Notes: generated by a model from the letters alone, not told the origin. A stretch of DNA of 64,000 nucleotides from an uncultured Tateyamaria sp. (GCF_947488715.1 NZ_CANLAG010000008.1:79279-143278); one strand, 5' to 3'; shown: positions 35,023 through 44,315, numbered from the stretch's first letter. Numbers and translations are program-made.

Positions 35023-36057
35023 CTAGGTGCGCAATGCGCGGCGCAGCGTGTCACCAAACGAGATTTTGGGCGTCAGCGTGATGTGGCTGGGCGTTGCATC
35101 CGCATCGGGCCCTGACTTGTCCCTGATGATCTCTGCGGCAGCGCGCCCGATCTCGAGACGGCAGGCATCTGTTGTGGCGAGTTGGCGTGGCAGCCCTTGC
35201 AGCAATTCAACACCGTTGAACCCGGCAAGCCCGATTTGCCCAGGGACATCAATGCCTTCGTCCAGCAGGTACAACAAGCCACCCGCGCCAATCATGTCGT
35301 TCGAGTAGTACAGGAAATCCAGATCGGGGTTGCTGTCCAGCATCGTTTTGGTCATCTCGCGACCCTTGGCCAGCGCCGATCCGCCGTCATAGAAATCCCG
35401 GGCTTCGATCTCGACACCTGCTTTGGCCAAACCTTCGGTCAGACCTTCGAACCGTTTGCGCGCCCGGTGATCGCGCGGCATGGAGGTCCCCATAAACCCG
35501 ATGCGGGAATACCCTTGTTTGAGAATGGCCTTTGCCATGTCCAATCCGGCCTGACGGTGCGAGATACCAACCATGTTGTCGACGGGGTTACCGTCTGTGT
35601 CCATGATCTCAACCACAGGGATGCCCGCGTTCTTGAGCATTGCTTGCGCGGCATCCGAATGCTCGAGCCCTGCGATGATGACACCGGAGGGGCGCCAGGA
35701 CAGCATTTCGTAAAGCACGCGCTCTTCCTTGTCGCGCATATAGTCTGTGACACCAAACACCGGTTGCAGCGGCGTGTCCTCTAACACCTGATTGATGCCG
35801 GTCAGCACTTCTGGAAACACCATGTTGCTCAGTGATGGCACGATAACAGCCACCAGATTGACGTGCTGTGATGCCAGTGAACCGGCAATCTGGTTGGGCA
35901 CATAGCCCAGCTCTTGCGCGGCCTTGAGCACCTTTTGCCGGGTCGTTTCAGACACATCGCCCCGGTTGCGTAGCACACGGCTGACGGTCATTTCTGATAC
36001 GCCGGATGCGGCGGATACATCGCGCAGTGTCAGCGGGCGTTGGGCGCGATCAGTCAA
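35023..36057 (-). CDS. LacI-family transcriptional regulator (GntR/gluconate subtype)
   Basis: A 344-residue LacI/GalR repressor. The N-terminal HTH LTLRDVSAASGVSEMTVSRV lies at residues 9-28, with the hinge helix VPNQIAGSLAS; a periplasmic-binding-protein-like sensor domain follows (IVPSLSNMVFPEVL, GITD-like and YYSNDMIGAGGLLYLLDEG). The subtype usually senses gluconate-like acids, so it is a candidate regulator for the sugar-acid clusters to its left, although its own neighbour is the YcaQ gene four bases away. Confidence 0.92.
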   Translation of the reverse strand: MTDRAQRPLTLRDVSAASGVSEMTVSRVLRNRGDVSETTRQKVLKAAQELGYVPNQIAGSLASQHVNLVAVIVPSLSNMVFPEVLTGINQVLEDTPLQPVFGVTDYMRDKEERVLYEMLSWRPSGVIIAGLEHSDAAQAMLKNAGIPVVEIMDTDGNPVDNMVGISHRQAGLDMAKAILKQGYSRIGFMGTSMPRDHRARKRFEGLTEGLAKAGVEIEARDFYDGGSALAKGREMTKTMLDSNPDLDFLYYSNDMIGAGGLLYLLDEGIDVPGQIGLAGFNGVELLQGLPRQLATTDACRLEIGRAAAEIIRDKSGPDADATPSHITLTPKISFGDTLRRALRT

Positions 36058-36187
36058 TGGCTGTCCTCGAAATTACCTATGCACTGAGTTACCGCCAATT
36101 TCGCCCGGAGTTCAAGCGCGACCGCACAAGACGCCTTGCCGAAAAAGGTGACAATTGCGTGCAGGAGCGGTAGATCAGTTTTCGCGC

Positions 36188-36264
36188 GGCCCCGTGGCTC
36201 AACTGGATAGAGCAGCCCCCTCCTAAGGGGCAGGTTGCAGGTTCGAATCCTGCCGGGGTCGCCA
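36188..36264 (+). tRNA. tRNA-Arg, anticodon CCT
   Basis: Seventy-seven bases fold as a full cloverleaf. The acceptor is GGCCCCG with CGGGGTC (one G-U), the D arm is GCTC/GAGC, and the anticodon stem GCCCC/GGGGC carries loop CTCCTAA (anticodon CCT). The T arm is GCAGG TTCGAAT CCTGC. CCA is encoded. It reads AGG arginine codons. Its 3' half is the integration site of the element to the right, and the tRNA stays intact at the left junction. Confidence 0.97.
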
Positions 36265-36269
36265 AAAAC
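36216..36269 (+). repeat. attL: 54-bp direct repeat, 3' half of tRNA-Arg(CCT)
   Basis: The 54 bases from the anticodon stem through CCA and AAAAC are identical to 60549-60602. The flanking bases differ on both sides (g versus t on the left, c versus a on the right). This is the core duplicated by tRNA-targeting tyrosine integrases; an integrase gene starts about 100 bp inside. Confidence 0.95.
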
Positions 36270-36335
36270 CTCATGAAATCAAATGCTAGAAGCTCCTCTT
36301 GACTGGCGAAATTGCGGCGGATACCCTTTCACATA

Positions 36336-36344
36336 ACTTACACA
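36336..36344. promoter_or_regulatory. Possible integrase arm-site repeat ACTTACACA (left)
   Basis: ACTTACACA between attL and the integrase recurs at 60471-60479, with GCTTACACA at 60483-60491, just inside attR. Short repeats near both ends suit integrase arm-type binding sites; this is inference from position and repetition only. Confidence 0.35.
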
Positions 36345-36370
36345 CTTTCACAGTTTTGGGCGTTTGATCT

Positions 36371-37522
36371 GTGGGAACAGAAAAACACACGATTCTGGGC
36401 GGGAAAGTCCACGTTTACAGGCGGGAAAACAGCCCTTTTTGGCAATGCTCGTCATACATGAACAGCAAGAACCGTCGCACTTCCACAAAGGAAGAAAGCC
36501 TTCGACTTGCCAAAGAATTTGCCGAAGACTGGTACCTGACACTTCGCGGAAAACAGGCGCGGGGCGAGCTCCCGAATGACCGAACTTTTGCGTTTGCTGC
36601 CGAAAAATTCTTAGTCGAGTTTGAAGCAGATACGTTGGGAGAGCGAAATCCCAAGTGTCTAAAGAACCATCAAAATCATGTGCGGCTACATCTCTCACCA
36701 TTTTTCGGGCGGATGAGATTGGCGGAAATCTCGACCACAACCATCCAAGAGTACCGACTTGCCAGAATGCAATCGAGTTATCGTGGCAAGCCGCCCGCAG
36801 CTGCTACGATCCAAAAAGAAATTGTCACGCTTCGAATGACACTCAAGGCAGCGGTTCGGCACGGATGGTTGTCGCACATGCCAGACATGTCTGCTCCCTA
36901 CCGAAGCACATCGAAAGTGTCGCACCGCGCATGGTTTTCGCCAGATGAGTACAAGCAACTGTACACCGCGACGCGGGCAAACATTAGGGCGATGGTCAAT
37001 AGCAAACATCGCCACCTTGCCGAGCAGCTGCACGACAAAGTTTTGTTCATGGCCAATACCGGTATTCGTCCTGATGAAGCCAACTGGCTTGAATACCGGG
37101 ATGTCGAGATCGTTGAAGACGACGCCACCGGCGAAACGATCCTCGAAATCGAAGTGCGCGGTAAGCGCGGGGTAGGATATTGCAAAAGCACCACCGGTGC
37201 TGTTCGACCTTATGAAAGGATGGTTGAACGTAATCAGCCGGAGCCGACCGACCGTCTCTTCCCTGCTGATCACAAAAAGCAGTTCAACCGGATACTAGAA
37301 GAGCAAGGCTTGAAGTTCGACCGCCAAGGCAACAGGCGTACGCTCTATTCCTTGAGGCACAGTTACATCTCGTTCCGCTTGCTTGAAGGGGCGGACATCT
37401 ATCAGATTGCCAAAAACTGCCGGACGAGCGTTGAGATGATTGAAAAGCACTATGCAGTTCATCTCAAGAACAGCTTGGATGCGGCGGCGATCAACGTGCG
37501 CAAACCAAGACCAGCCAAGTGA
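36371..37522 (+). CDS. int: Tyrosine site-specific integrase of the genomic island
   Basis: A 383-residue phage-type integrase starting at a GTG directly after an in-frame TGA. An SAM-like core-binding domain spans about 70-170. The catalytic domain has R233 (NTGIRPDEAN), a lysine near 265 (VRGKRG), R329 and H330 (YSLRHSY; the first box II residue is Tyr, not His) and nucleophile Y361 (EKHYAVHL). Box III lacks the usual LGH (KNCRTS). It sits next to attL and should integrate and excise the 24.3-kb element at tRNA-Arg. Confidence 0.92.
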   Translation: MGTEKHTILGGKVHVYRRENSPFWQCSSYMNSKNRRTSTKEESLRLAKEFAEDWYLTLRGKQARGELPNDRTFAFAAEKFLVEFEADTLGERNPKCLKNHQNHVRLHLSPFFGRMRLAEISTTTIQEYRLARMQSSYRGKPPAAATIQKEIVTLRMTLKAAVRHGWLSHMPDMSAPYRSTSKVSHRAWFSPDEYKQLYTATRANIRAMVNSKHRHLAEQLHDKVLFMANTGIRPDEANWLEYRDVEIVEDDATGETILEIEVRGKRGVGYCKSTTGAVRPYERMVERNQPEPTDRLFPADHKKQFNRILEEQGLKFDRQGNRRTLYSLRHSYISFRLLEGADIYQIAKNCRTSVEMIEKHYAVHLKNSLDAAAINVRKPRPAK

Positions 37523-37572
37523 CCAACGGGTTAGGAAGGAAAATTCACCCTCCTCATTTTTGAAAAATTATT

Positions 37573-37678
37573 AGATATTAATATCTTAGTATTTTTCCCT
37601 GGGTGTTCTTAGTGTCACAATTTGAGACAACTAGCGGCCCTATTTTGTTACATCTAGATGTCATGATTTGTGACATCT
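37573..37678. promoter_or_regulatory. Palindrome cluster between integrase and HTH gene (operator or iteron-like)
   Basis: AGATATTAATATCT (37573-37586) is a perfect 14-bp palindrome followed by a T-rich run, so it may end the integrase transcript. ACATCTAGATGT (37650-37661) is a perfect 12-bp palindrome. AGATGTCA (37656-37663) and TGACATCT (37671-37678) form an 8-bp inverted repeat, and TGTCACAA-type half-sites recur from 37612 on. Repeated TGTCA/TGACA sites next to a replication-type HTH gene suggest its binding sites. Confidence 0.5.
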
Positions 37679-37683
37679 GCATG

Positions 37684-38037
37684 TCATCGCCTTTTGCCCA
37701 ATACACGTGCTTTTAGGTTCAGCTCGTAGACATTGGCTCGGCCCTGACCTTTTCGTGTAATCTTGATGAACCCCTTTTCTGCAAGCTCTTGCACATGCCG
37801 GTTCACTGTTCCACGCGCGATCCCAATGTCTCTTGCCAAAGTCTCCTGACCAGGAAAACAAAAGTCATTGTGCCAAGCGTAAGACAACAACAATGCGTAC
37901 ACTAGCTTCGCTCCGGATGAAATTTCCTCGCTCTTGAGGACTGCGTTAGGCACTTGTGTAAAGCCGCGCAGAGACAGCGCGTCACCGCCCTTGATGATGA
38001 TGTTCCTTTCGCGGATCGACTGGCCGATTTGCTTCAT
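37684..38037 (-). CDS. Helix-turn-helix protein (HTH_36/replication-initiator type)
   Basis: A 117-residue DNA-binding protein. FTQVPNAVLKSEEISSGAKL followed by LVYALLLSYAWHN is the N-terminal region shared with plasmid-type replication and transfer HTH proteins. The winged helix covers FPGQETLARDIGIARGTVNR and HVQELAEKGFIKITRKGQGR. An aagga site precedes the ATG. It is last of a minus-strand run (39817 to 37684) and faces the palindrome cluster just past its end. Probably an element-maintenance regulator or initiator; it is too short for a full replication initiator. Confidence 0.75.
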   Translation of the reverse strand: MKQIGQSIRERNIIIKGGDALSLRGFTQVPNAVLKSEEISSGAKLVYALLLSYAWHNDFCFPGQETLARDIGIARGTVNRHVQELAEKGFIKITRKGQGRANVYELNLKARVLGKRR

Positions 38038-38059
38038 AATTCCTTGTCGGAATTATACA

Positions 38060-38737
38060 CTAGCGCGCGTCCTCCTGCTGAGTGTTGCGCACAATGTCGT
38101 GGTGGGACGAATGCTGCCAAGAGCCGTTTTCGCGCCCGCCCCCTTCTTTCAACGCTTGCGACTGATTTGCCTCAGAGTTTAGACGAAACGCTTCAATCAC
38201 ACTGCCCAACGCTTCGTCCGTCTTTCGGCGATGCCTGAGTTCATCACGCAAGAATTCAACCTCTTGCTGCGTCTGCTCAAGCCGTGCACGTAGCTCCTCC
38301 TCGATACGTGAGTTACCTTCGGAAATGTCAGTACCTGTTTGAACTGGTTCCGGCTGGTTCGCACGTGGTTCGTCTAGATTTTGCAGCATATCAATCTCAG
38401 GAACTGGTGCGGAAGCCTTGGCACCGGTGTCCACCCGTTTGCCGGATTTGCGCGCTTCGAACTCTAACTCCTCATTTATTTTTCGATCCAATGACGCTTG
38501 TTCAACTGACCAGCGAAAACCATTGTCTGTATCTTCTCGCCGAACCGAGATGTCGGCGTTTTCGGGCGACGAAAATGATCGCGCGGCCCATTTTCGAACT
38601 GTCTTTGGAGTGCGGGGAAGACCACGATCTGTACAACGTAAAACGGCTTCGGAAACAGTAAGCCAAACACTTTGATCGTCGTTTGTTTCGGCCACCGGTT
38701 GCAAACGGTGCGCACCTGTACTGTGTGGTTCTATCAT
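38060..38737 (-). CDS. Hypothetical protein with N-terminal HTH-like and C-terminal coiled-coil regions
   Basis: The start is set at the ATG at 38737 (MIEPHSTGAHRL), because a longer start at 38818 would translate through the terminator hairpin at 38810-38831. Of 225 residues, about 25-75 (WLTVSEAVLRCTDRGLPRTP, TVRKWAARSFSS) resemble a MerR/excisionase-like helix-turn-helix that reads a recognition helix. Residues from about 140 on are a charged coiled coil (RIEEELRARLEQTQQEVEFL). The layout recalls plasmid partition or transfer accessory proteins. No firm family is recognised. Confidence 0.6.
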   Translation of the reverse strand: MIEPHSTGAHRLQPVAETNDDQSVWLTVSEAVLRCTDRGLPRTPKTVRKWAARSFSSPENADISVRREDTDNGFRWSVEQASLDRKINEELEFEARKSGKRVDTGAKASAPVPEIDMLQNLDEPRANQPEPVQTGTDISEGNSRIEEELRARLEQTQQEVEFLRDELRHRRKTDEALGSVIEAFRLNSEANQSQALKEGGGRENGSWQHSSHHDIVRNTQQEDAR

Positions 38738-38809
38738 TCCAATAATTGTAGCACGGCCACTTTGCCATATGGTGTGGCGGCAAGCTAAATTGCACGTCTT
38801 CACAGAAAA

Positions 38810-38831
38810 CGGGCACATTTGAATGTGCCCG
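38810..38831 (-). terminator. Rho-independent terminator of the methylase-like gene
   Basis: CGGGCACATT (38810-38819) and AATGTGCCCG (38822-38831) form a perfect 10-bp stem with a two-base loop centre; on the minus strand it is followed by TTTTCTG. It lies eight bases past the stop at 38840. Confidence 0.75.
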
Positions 38832-38839
38832 TCATAAGG

Positions 38840-39817
38840 TCAAAAGAGCGAAAGTTGCCTGGGCTTTCCATCGTCCGCGACCCGCAACCATGCCAAAACG
38901 TAAGCAACGGGCCCACCAGCTTCCTCTACCTGTTGAAGCTGTACAAAGTGCGATTTGTATCCAGTGTCAGAAATGGGGTGGGGCGTTCGATCCTCGGTTA
39001 GTATTTCGAGATGAGCAGTCTCTTCTCCAAGCCAAGCTGGGCAAAATCGAATGGTTAGATTTTGCCCGTGCCAATCGATGATGTGCTCAGAAAAATCGGC
39101 ACTTTCATTGGTCGGCGGTTCAGCTAGTTTGATCTGTGCGTCGACACGTTGTCTTAGCTTGCTGCTCCAGCCCCCAAGAAGGTGAGCTGGAGTGTGCCAG
39201 ACTTCCCGCATCTCTAGGGTAAGTGTGTTGCCGACAATCACCTCTGCAGGAACGTTCCAAAGTGCGAGCTGCACATAGCACATCAACGCGGCCAAGCGAT
39301 CTACATCGATGCACTGAACCCACAGCTTTTCGGCTGGGTTGTGACCGGCATCAATCAGGACTTTGACCAATGCTAAGACCATACCGCCAGCTCCACATGC
39401 AGGCTCTTGCACAGTTATGAAGCGCCGAGCTTTAAGCGCGTCGAGGTGCTCACCGAAAGTCAGCCGAGCCATAACTTCAGAAAGCTCCGGCGGAGTGAAG
39501 AATTGACCAATGTCTTTGTTGGCGGTTTCCAACTCCATGTAGATCGACCCCAGCACGTCGCGAGGGTCGTCGTCCAGCATTGTAACCAAGCAAGCCATTA
39601 GCTCTGGAAAAACCAATTGTTCTTGGGGTTGGTAGCGCCCGATGATCTCTAGGTATTCGTGCTCTCGCCTCTGATCTTTTTGTATTCCGTTGTGCAGCGA
39701 ACATGCCGCCATGCATACAAAGTCCCGCCATACTTCGTAGCGATGTCTGCCGGGCGCGATTTGTTTGAAAGAACGAAGGAAGACCTCACGGGCCTCCCGT
39801 GGGTCGGCAAAGGCCAT
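38840..39817 (-). CDS. N-6 DNA methylase-like protein (HsdM-type SAM fold), catalytic motif not found
   Basis: A 325-residue protein with the HsdM-type pre-motif GQFFTPPELSEVMARL (104-119) and SAM motif I in EPACGAGGM (138-146), followed by CIDVDRLAALMCYVQLAL. The expected NPPY/NPPF catalytic motif is absent; the matching position reads IVGNTLTL. Such stand-alone proteins are common on plasmids and conjugative islands. It may bind SAM without methylating adenine, or act in anti-restriction; both are inference. An aggag site precedes the ATG. It is separate from the hsd operon on the other strand. Confidence 0.78.
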   Translation of the reverse strand: MAFADPREAREVFLRSFKQIAPGRHRYEVWRDFVCMAACSLHNGIQKDQRREHEYLEIIGRYQPQEQLVFPELMACLVTMLDDDPRDVLGSIYMELETANKDIGQFFTPPELSEVMARLTFGEHLDALKARRFITVQEPACGAGGMVLALVKVLIDAGHNPAEKLWVQCIDVDRLAALMCYVQLALWNVPAEVIVGNTLTLEMREVWHTPAHLLGGWSSKLRQRVDAQIKLAEPPTNESADFSEHIIDWHGQNLTIRFCPAWLGEETAHLEILTEDRTPHPISDTGYKSHFVQLQQVEEAGGPVAYVLAWLRVADDGKPRQLSLF

Positions 39818-40484
39818 AGCCTCGTCTCCTAGAATGAGTTGGGATCGAGACTGGCCGCACCAGTCTCAAGAACTGGTGCGCAACACCTTGTTGCTCGGTC
39901 TATGGTGCCAGAGATGCGAAGTGTGTCAATTCACCAATGATACGAGGCTGCATTCGAATAACTCCCGTTCGAATGGTGTAGGCTTCGTGCCCTAGTTCCC
40001 AAACCCGCTCGGACTGATCCCAGCATCCTCTAATCAGGCATTGATCGTGGTGACGTAGGCGGCCCTTTCCAGACCTTCGACGTGCCTCCAAGATGCCACG
40101 AGCACGCTCGCTTACCGGACATTCTTTGCAAATGCACGGTTCAACGCTGGTCTAACTTGCGGATCGCGGACAAACCGGACTTGAGAACCGCGACATTTAC
40201 TGGCGCAGCATTCGTTCGGACCCGTTGCGAAAAAAATTCTGTTACCCAGTGGACGCCACAAGACCGGACATTCACGATTTAGATTGTGGTTAGAACCATA
40301 GCCCAATTTCCGCAGCTACACCTCTAGAAAGGTTGATGTTGTTGGCATGTTACGCGCGCACTAGCAGACAGGCATCTGGACTAGATCCGGGTCCATGCCT
40401 AAGCCCAAGTTTCGACTAGCGAATTTGAACCGATAGGTTACTCTGTCCGCATCACCTAAACTGAAGCTCCGCAGGGTCGCTGTC
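39818..40484. other. Intergenic region without a convincing gene
   Basis: This 667-bp stretch separates the minus-strand methylase-like gene from hsdR. A minus-strand frame of 63 codons (39900-40091, ending ELTHFASLAP) has only a TTG start and is not supported well enough to call. The stretch should hold the promoters for both directions; no clear hairpin was found. Confidence 0.4.
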
Positions 40485-42836
40485 ATGGATGAAAGCGAAA
40501 AGAAGAAATTGAGCGAAAGCGATATCTGCGATCTCTTCATTTCGCCATCAATTCGTAATGCCGGGTGGGACCCTTTCACACAAATTCGGCGCGAAGTGAC
40601 TCTTACACCGGGCCCTGTTGTTGTGCGCGGAAATATGTCTTCTCGAAACAAGAAGAAGAAAAAATTCGCAGACTATGTTTTGTCGTGGGAACCATCGGTG
40701 CCCGTCGCTGTGGTTGAAGCGAAAGACAACAAAGTAGGCGTGAGTCACGGCATTCAGCAAGCGCTTGGTTATGCAGAGTTGCTGGAAGTACCGAGTGCAT
40801 TCAGTTCGAATGGTGACGCCTTTGCAGGCCACAATAAGGTTCCGAATGCTGGAGAAGACATAGAGACAGAGTTTCCTCTTGATCAGTTTCCCGCGCCCAC
40901 CGAGCTCTGGCGCAGATACAAGGAATTTCGCGGGATTGCAGACGAAGACCAAAGCCTTGTTCTTGAGCCCTATCACGAAGACTCCTCAGGCAAAGAGCCT
41001 CGTTATTATCAGGTGGAGGCAATTAATCGCACGATTGAAGCGATTGTCAAAGACCAGCGCCGGGTGCTGCTCGTTATGGCAACTGGCACCGGAAAAACAT
41101 ACACGACCTTCCAGATTATTTGGCGCTTGTGGAAGGCGGGTGAAGCCAAGCGCATACTGTTTTTGGCGGACCGAAATGTCCTAGTCGACCAAACTCTGGT
41201 CAATGACTTCAAGCCCTTTGGTTCCGTCATGACCAAGGTCAGAAACCGCAAGATCGATCCTTCCTACGAGATACATCTTGGCCTCTACCAAGCGCTCACT
41301 GGCCCCGATCAGAGTGACAAAATATTCAAAAGTGTAACGCCTGATTTCTTCGACCTGGTAGTCATCGATGAGTGCCACCGGGGCAGCGCCGCAGCTGATG
41401 CTGCTTGGCGAGAAATCCTCGAATACTTCTCGGGTGCCATCCAGATCGGTTTAACCGCTACACCTAAGGAGACGAAGTATGTCTCTAGCACTGAATACTT
41501 CGGAGAGCCAGTTTACACGTACAGCCTAAAACAGGGCATCGATGATGGCTTTCTAGCGCCATACAAGGTCGTCAAGATTGACATCGATCGGGACGTCGAA
41601 GGTTGGAGACCGCCACCCGGTATGACCGATGACCTGGGCGCAGAAATCGATGATCGCGAGTACAATCGGCAGGATATGGACAGAATTCTCGTCCTAAACC
41701 AGCGGACGAAACTCGTTGCCAATCGCGTAATGCAGCTTCTAAGGGCTACCGATCCGTTCTCCAAAACGATCATATTTTGCGAGGACATTGACCACGCAGA
41801 ACGAATGCGAAAAGCAATTGTTAACGCAGCCGGTGAGCTAGCTCTCGACAATCCAAAATATGTGATGCGCATCACTGGAGACAGTGTGGAGGGCAAGGCA
41901 GAGCTGGACAATTTCATCGATCCAGAAAGCAAGTTCCCAGTTATCGCAACAACCTCAGAACTCCTAACCACAGGCGTGGACGCCAAGACCTGCAAGGTCA
42001 TCGTGCTGGACAAAACCATCACTTCGATGACCACCTTTAAACAGATTATCGGACGGGGGACGCGGATCGATGAGGAGCACAACAAGTATTTCTTCACGAT
42101 TATGGATTTCAAAGGGGCGACCGATCTATTTCGAGACCCTGATTTTGATGGTGACCCTGTAGTTATTTACACACCAGGCGACGATGACGATCCTGTTCCG
42201 CCTGATCCACCAAATGGTCCCGACGACGATGACGACGGTCCTGGCGGCGACGACCCAGTTGGCACAACCAAGATTCGCGTCAGTGGCGTCGACGCAAATA
42301 TCATTGCCGAACGGATTGAGTATTTAGGGCCAGATGGAAACCTGATCACAGAATCCTACAAGGACTTCGCGCGGAAACAGGTACTTTCGGAATACGCGTC
42401 TCTCCACGACTTCATCCGGACTTGGAATGATGCTGACAAGAAAAAGGCCATCATCGAAGAACTCGAAGAACATGGCGTGCTTCTCGAGAACCTTGCAGCT
42501 GAGGTTGGTAAGGATTTTGGTGACTTCGATCTATTGTGCCACATCGCGTATGAACAGCCGCCGCTGACGCGGAAGGAGCGTGCCACAAACGTGAAGAAGC
42601 GGGACTATTTCACGAAGTATGGTGAACAAGCTCGGGCTGTCTTGTCGGCGTTGTTGGACAAGTATGCAGACGAAGGCATCACCACCATCGAAAGTGCGAA
42701 AGTGCTACGCCTTCAGCCCTTCGATTCAATCGGAACACCCGTTGAAATCATCAATGATGTGTTCGGAGGTAAAGACGAGTACGAACAAGCCCTGAGAGAG
42801 CTTGAACAAGAAATCTACAAACAGGCAGACGTATAA
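40485..42836 (+). CDS. hsdR: Type I restriction endonuclease subunit R
   Basis: A 783-residue HsdR. The N-terminal PD-(D/E)xK nuclease has D63 and VAVVEAKD (E78, K80). The SF2 translocase has Walker A ATGTGKT (199-205), IDECHRG box II (DECH 295-298), IGLTATPKE and IGRGTRID. A low-complexity Asp/Pro stretch (about 560-590) precedes the C-terminal HsdM-interaction helices. The length is that of the compact EcoEI/EcoR124-like group. It cleaves unmethylated foreign DNA after translocation. The TAA abuts the hsdM ATG. Confidence 0.95.
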   Translation: MDESEKKKLSESDICDLFISPSIRNAGWDPFTQIRREVTLTPGPVVVRGNMSSRNKKKKKFADYVLSWEPSVPVAVVEAKDNKVGVSHGIQQALGYAELLEVPSAFSSNGDAFAGHNKVPNAGEDIETEFPLDQFPAPTELWRRYKEFRGIADEDQSLVLEPYHEDSSGKEPRYYQVEAINRTIEAIVKDQRRVLLVMATGTGKTYTTFQIIWRLWKAGEAKRILFLADRNVLVDQTLVNDFKPFGSVMTKVRNRKIDPSYEIHLGLYQALTGPDQSDKIFKSVTPDFFDLVVIDECHRGSAAADAAWREILEYFSGAIQIGLTATPKETKYVSSTEYFGEPVYTYSLKQGIDDGFLAPYKVVKIDIDRDVEGWRPPPGMTDDLGAEIDDREYNRQDMDRILVLNQRTKLVANRVMQLLRATDPFSKTIIFCEDIDHAERMRKAIVNAAGELALDNPKYVMRITGDSVEGKAELDNFIDPESKFPVIATTSELLTTGVDAKTCKVIVLDKTITSMTTFKQIIGRGTRIDEEHNKYFFTIMDFKGATDLFRDPDFDGDPVVIYTPGDDDDPVPPDPPNGPDDDDDGPGGDDPVGTTKIRVSGVDANIIAERIEYLGPDGNLITESYKDFARKQVLSEYASLHDFIRTWNDADKKKAIIEELEEHGVLLENLAAEVGKDFGDFDLLCHIAYEQPPLTRKERATNVKKRDYFTKYGEQARAVLSALLDKYADEGITTIESAKVLRLQPFDSIGTPVEIINDVFGGKDEYEQALRELEQEIYKQADV

Positions 42837-44315
42837 ATGAGTGACGTATCCGGCATCATAAAATCTATTCAAGACATCATGCGCAAAGACGTGGGTGTTG
42901 ATGGCGATGCACAGCGCATCGGGCAAATGGTTTGGATGTTTTTCCTCAAGATTTTTGATGATCGCGAAGCCGAGATGGAGTTGTTGGAGGATGATTTCCA
43001 ATCACCTCTTCCCGAACATATCCGCTGGCGCTCGTGGGCAAAGGACCCGGAGGGTATCACTGGCGACGCAATGTCAGATTTCGTTAACCTTCAGCTGTTT
43101 CCCACGCTGAAAGAAAAATTACCTGCACATGGGCCGCAAGCCGCGCGAGCCCAGGTGATACGCGGGGTGTTTGAGGATGCCTACAACTATATGAAGTCCG
43201 GTACATTGATGCGTCAGGTCGTTAACAAGATCTGTGAAATCAACTTCAACAACACTGCAGACCGGCACACCTTCGGCAGCATCTACGAACAGATTTTGAA
43301 GGACCTGCAAAGCGCCGGTAACGCAGGCGAGTTCTATACTCCCAGAGCCGTCACCCGGTTTATTGTGAACCGAGTAGACCCTCAACTTGATGAAACCGTA
43401 CTTGATCCCGCATGTGGGACGGGTGGCTTCTTGGCCTGCGTCGTGGATCACAAGCGTGAGAACTACGTCAAATCCGGAGCCGATGAAGAAGTTTTGCAAG
43501 GTTCAATAAGGGGCGTCGAAAAGAAGGCCCTTCCTCACATGCTCTGCGTGACAAACATGATCCTACACGGGATCGACACGCCCTCTAGCATCGTTCACGG
43601 GAACACCCTGGAACGCCCGTATAAGGACTACAGCGAAAAGGACCGCGTGAACGTCATCGTCACCAACCCACCGTTCGGTGGGATGGAAGAAGATGGAATC
43701 GAAAACAACTTCCCCTCCCACTACCGTACGCGCGAAACGGCCGATTTGTTCATGGCGTTGATCCTGCGACTGCTGAAAACACATGGGCGGGCTGCCGTCG
43801 TCTTGCCAGACGGGTTCTTCTTTGGCGAGGGGATGAAATCACGGCTCAAACAGGCCCTTCTGGAAGAGGCGAACCTGCACACCATCGTTCGCCTGCCAAA
43901 CGGTGTCTTTGCTCCCTATACCGGCATCAAGACCAACATCTTGTTCTTCACCAAAGGCACGCCGACCAAAGATGTCTGGTTCTACGAGCACCCATATCCA
44001 GAGGGTGTGAGCAGCTACAACAAAACCAAGCCGATGAAGTTTGAGGAATTCCAGACAGAGATCGACTGGTGGGGCGATGAGGCTGACGGTTTTAAGTCGC
44101 GGATCGAAACAGAACAGGCTTGGAAAATCAGCGCCGAAGATCTCGCGGCCCGGGGCTACAACTTCGACCTAAAGAACCCGCACGTTGGCGATGCGATCAA
44201 TCACGACCCGGACGAACTGCTGGAAAACTTCGCCACCACGCAAAATGAAATCCAAGCGCTACGCGACCAACTGAAGACGATCTTGTCCGACGCACTGAAC
44301 GGGGCGCGCGCATGA
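42837..44315 (+). CDS. hsdM: Type I restriction-modification methyltransferase subunit M
   Basis: A 492-residue HsdM. The N-terminal helical domain is followed by EFYTPRAVTRFIVN, SAM motif LDPACGTGGFLACV and catalytic NPPFGG (in VIVTNPPFGGMEE), all intact. AAVVLPDGFFFGEGMKSR and the C-terminal region match the family. It methylates adenine in the site chosen by HsdS. It begins directly after hsdR and overlaps hsdS by four bases. Confidence 0.96.
   Translation: MSDVSGIIKSIQDIMRKDVGVDGDAQRIGQMVWMFFLKIFDDREAEMELLEDDFQSPLPEHIRWRSWAKDPEGITGDAMSDFVNLQLFPTLKEKLPAHGPQAARAQVIRGVFEDAYNYMKSGTLMRQVVNKICEINFNNTADRHTFGSIYEQILKDLQSAGNAGEFYTPRAVTRFIVNRVDPQLDETVLDPACGTGGFLACVVDHKRENYVKSGADEEVLQGSIRGVEKKALPHMLCVTNMILHGIDTPSSIVHGNTLERPYKDYSEKDRVNVIVTNPPFGGMEEDGIENNFPSHYRTRETADLFMALILRLLKTHGRAAVVLPDGFFFGEGMKSRLKQALLEEANLHTIVRLPNGVFAPYTGIKTNILFFTKGTPTKDVWFYEHPYPEGVSSYNKTKPMKFEEFQTEIDWWGDEADGFKSRIETEQAWKISAEDLAARGYNFDLKNPHVGDAINHDPDELLENFATTQNEIQALRDQLKTILSDALNGARA

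Noticed and set aside
37573..37678. CRISPR-like repeats
   Set aside because: The repeats are short palindromes without constant repeat-spacer periodicity, and no cas gene is present in the window.
39900..40091. A 63-codon minus-strand frame upstream of hsdR
   Set aside because: Only a TTG start, no spaced ribosome site and no recognisable family; kept as unresolved intergenic DNA.
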